Below are positions 63,301-64,000 of a stretch of DNA of 64,000 nucleotides, one piece after another (within the stretch, counting starts at the first letter, position 1; each line of letters opens with the position of its first letter). Position numbers and translations under genes: made by a program. The DNA comes from Vespula vulgaris. Taxonomy: Eukaryota; Arthropoda; Insecta; Hymenoptera; Vespidae. The stretch is taken from assembly GCF_905475345.1 (NCBI RefSeq), contig NC_066586.1, positions 3,574,501 through 3,638,500 on the forward strand, read 5' to 3'. Under the pieces are notes generated by a model, which worked only from the letters and a program-made list of their open reading frames with translations, searched no databases and was not told the origin of the DNA.

Positions 63301-64000
63301 GACACCAGATGGATATAATGAAATACAAATAAAAGTGAAAGAAAGAGGTGGAGAAAATTACGTTAAATTCACGTAGAACGAGCTTCAGGATCGCAAACGC
63401 AAACTTTGACTTCCGGATGAATCGAAAATTACGACGATCTCGTCTTTACTCGAGACAACGACCGTTCATATCGTTGGTATTATCCCAATTTCGTTTGCTT
63501 CTACAACTTAATATACATAGATATGTCTATAGATCTAAAACGAAGTACTTACTTAATGGGTATATCTGAAAATGTTTTCTTGTCGTTTATGAATAAACGA
63601 GAAAGATCATTAGAACAAAGCTCTTTTTTTCTTTCTTTTTTCTTTTTTTTTCTTTTTGTTTTCTTTCGTGCATTCTTTAATAAATATATTTATGTATCGC
63701 TGTTCAAACATTTAATTCTTTATATAGTTACACGATACATAAAAGTCGAAGAAAATTTGAAAAGCACCTGAACGAGCCAACAAAAAACGTCAAAGTACGT
63801 TCGTTAAAGTATCTACATAATGGAAGAGTTTAATTTTGAACGGGTTTAGCGGATTAAAAAGAGCGAAAAGAAAAAGAAAAAAAAGCAAAGAAAATCCACA
63901 TTTCATCCATCTCGGGCAAAATTTGTCTTCTTGCAAATCAACAGACAGACAGAATTTTCTCATTACAAAAAAGGTAAAATCCAAAATCGCACGAAGAATA

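Larger units (their letters stand above)
49854..64000. other. Gene-poor region downstream of the cysteine-rich gene
   Basis: No coding exon was recognised. Purine-rich sequence at 50540-50700 and 50980-51040 gives Glu/Lys-rich frames that I do not trust. It holds GA, CT, TATG and GT microsatellites, a G-quadruplex motif (52954-52997), a Z-DNA-prone tract (54039-54085), a TCTCGCGAGA palindrome (52133) and candidate non-coding elements near 51940-52145 and 56850-57000. Confidence 0.5.

Overview
This is a 64 kb piece of an AT-rich eukaryotic nuclear genome, most likely an insect and probably hymenopteran. The reasons are the spliceosomal GT-AG introns, about two-thirds A+T by eye without obvious CpG loss (TCGA, ACGA and CGAA words are everywhere), very dense (GA)n/(CT)n and (TA)n microsatellites, and an arthropod-type gene. 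There are no bacterial operons, no CRISPR array and no clear tRNA or rRNA. Species assignment is inference.

Layout. Bases 1-2700 are non-coding with a GATA/CATA minisatellite. A compact nuclear gene for mitochondrial ribosomal protein bS21m (mRpS21) occupies about 2.7-3.5 kb, with a short 5'UTR intron whose acceptor lies directly against the start codon. Bases 3.5-20.9 kb hold no convincing complete gene. They do contain a possible single minus-strand exon with a GDNF-receptor/GAS1-like cysteine pattern (13.0-13.14 kb), a GC-rich hairpin (12.25 kb), a CpG-rich element with two TCTCGCGAGA palindromes (14.1-14.25 kb) and three degenerate copies of a roughly 260-290 bp repeat (16.44-17.26 kb).

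From 21.45 to 49.65 kb one gene dominates. Six coding exons with consistent splice phases give a 238-residue, cysteine-rich protein with a signal peptide and a hydrophobic C-terminal tail that looks like a GPI-anchor signal. Its first intron is 21.2 kb long. It holds most of the microsatellites, several GC-rich unique blocks that could be regulatory, a perfect 26-bp palindrome and a decayed MITE-like element. From 49.65 kb to the end there is the 3'UTR and then apparently intergenic DNA with a G-quadruplex motif, a Z-DNA-prone tract and further conserved-looking blocks.

The two confident genes have no evident functional link: one serves mitochondrial translation, the other is probably a cell-surface protein. 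Most open reading frames in the window are by-products of simple repeats (poly-Ser/Leu, Arg/Glu, Ile/Tyr) and are not listed as genes.
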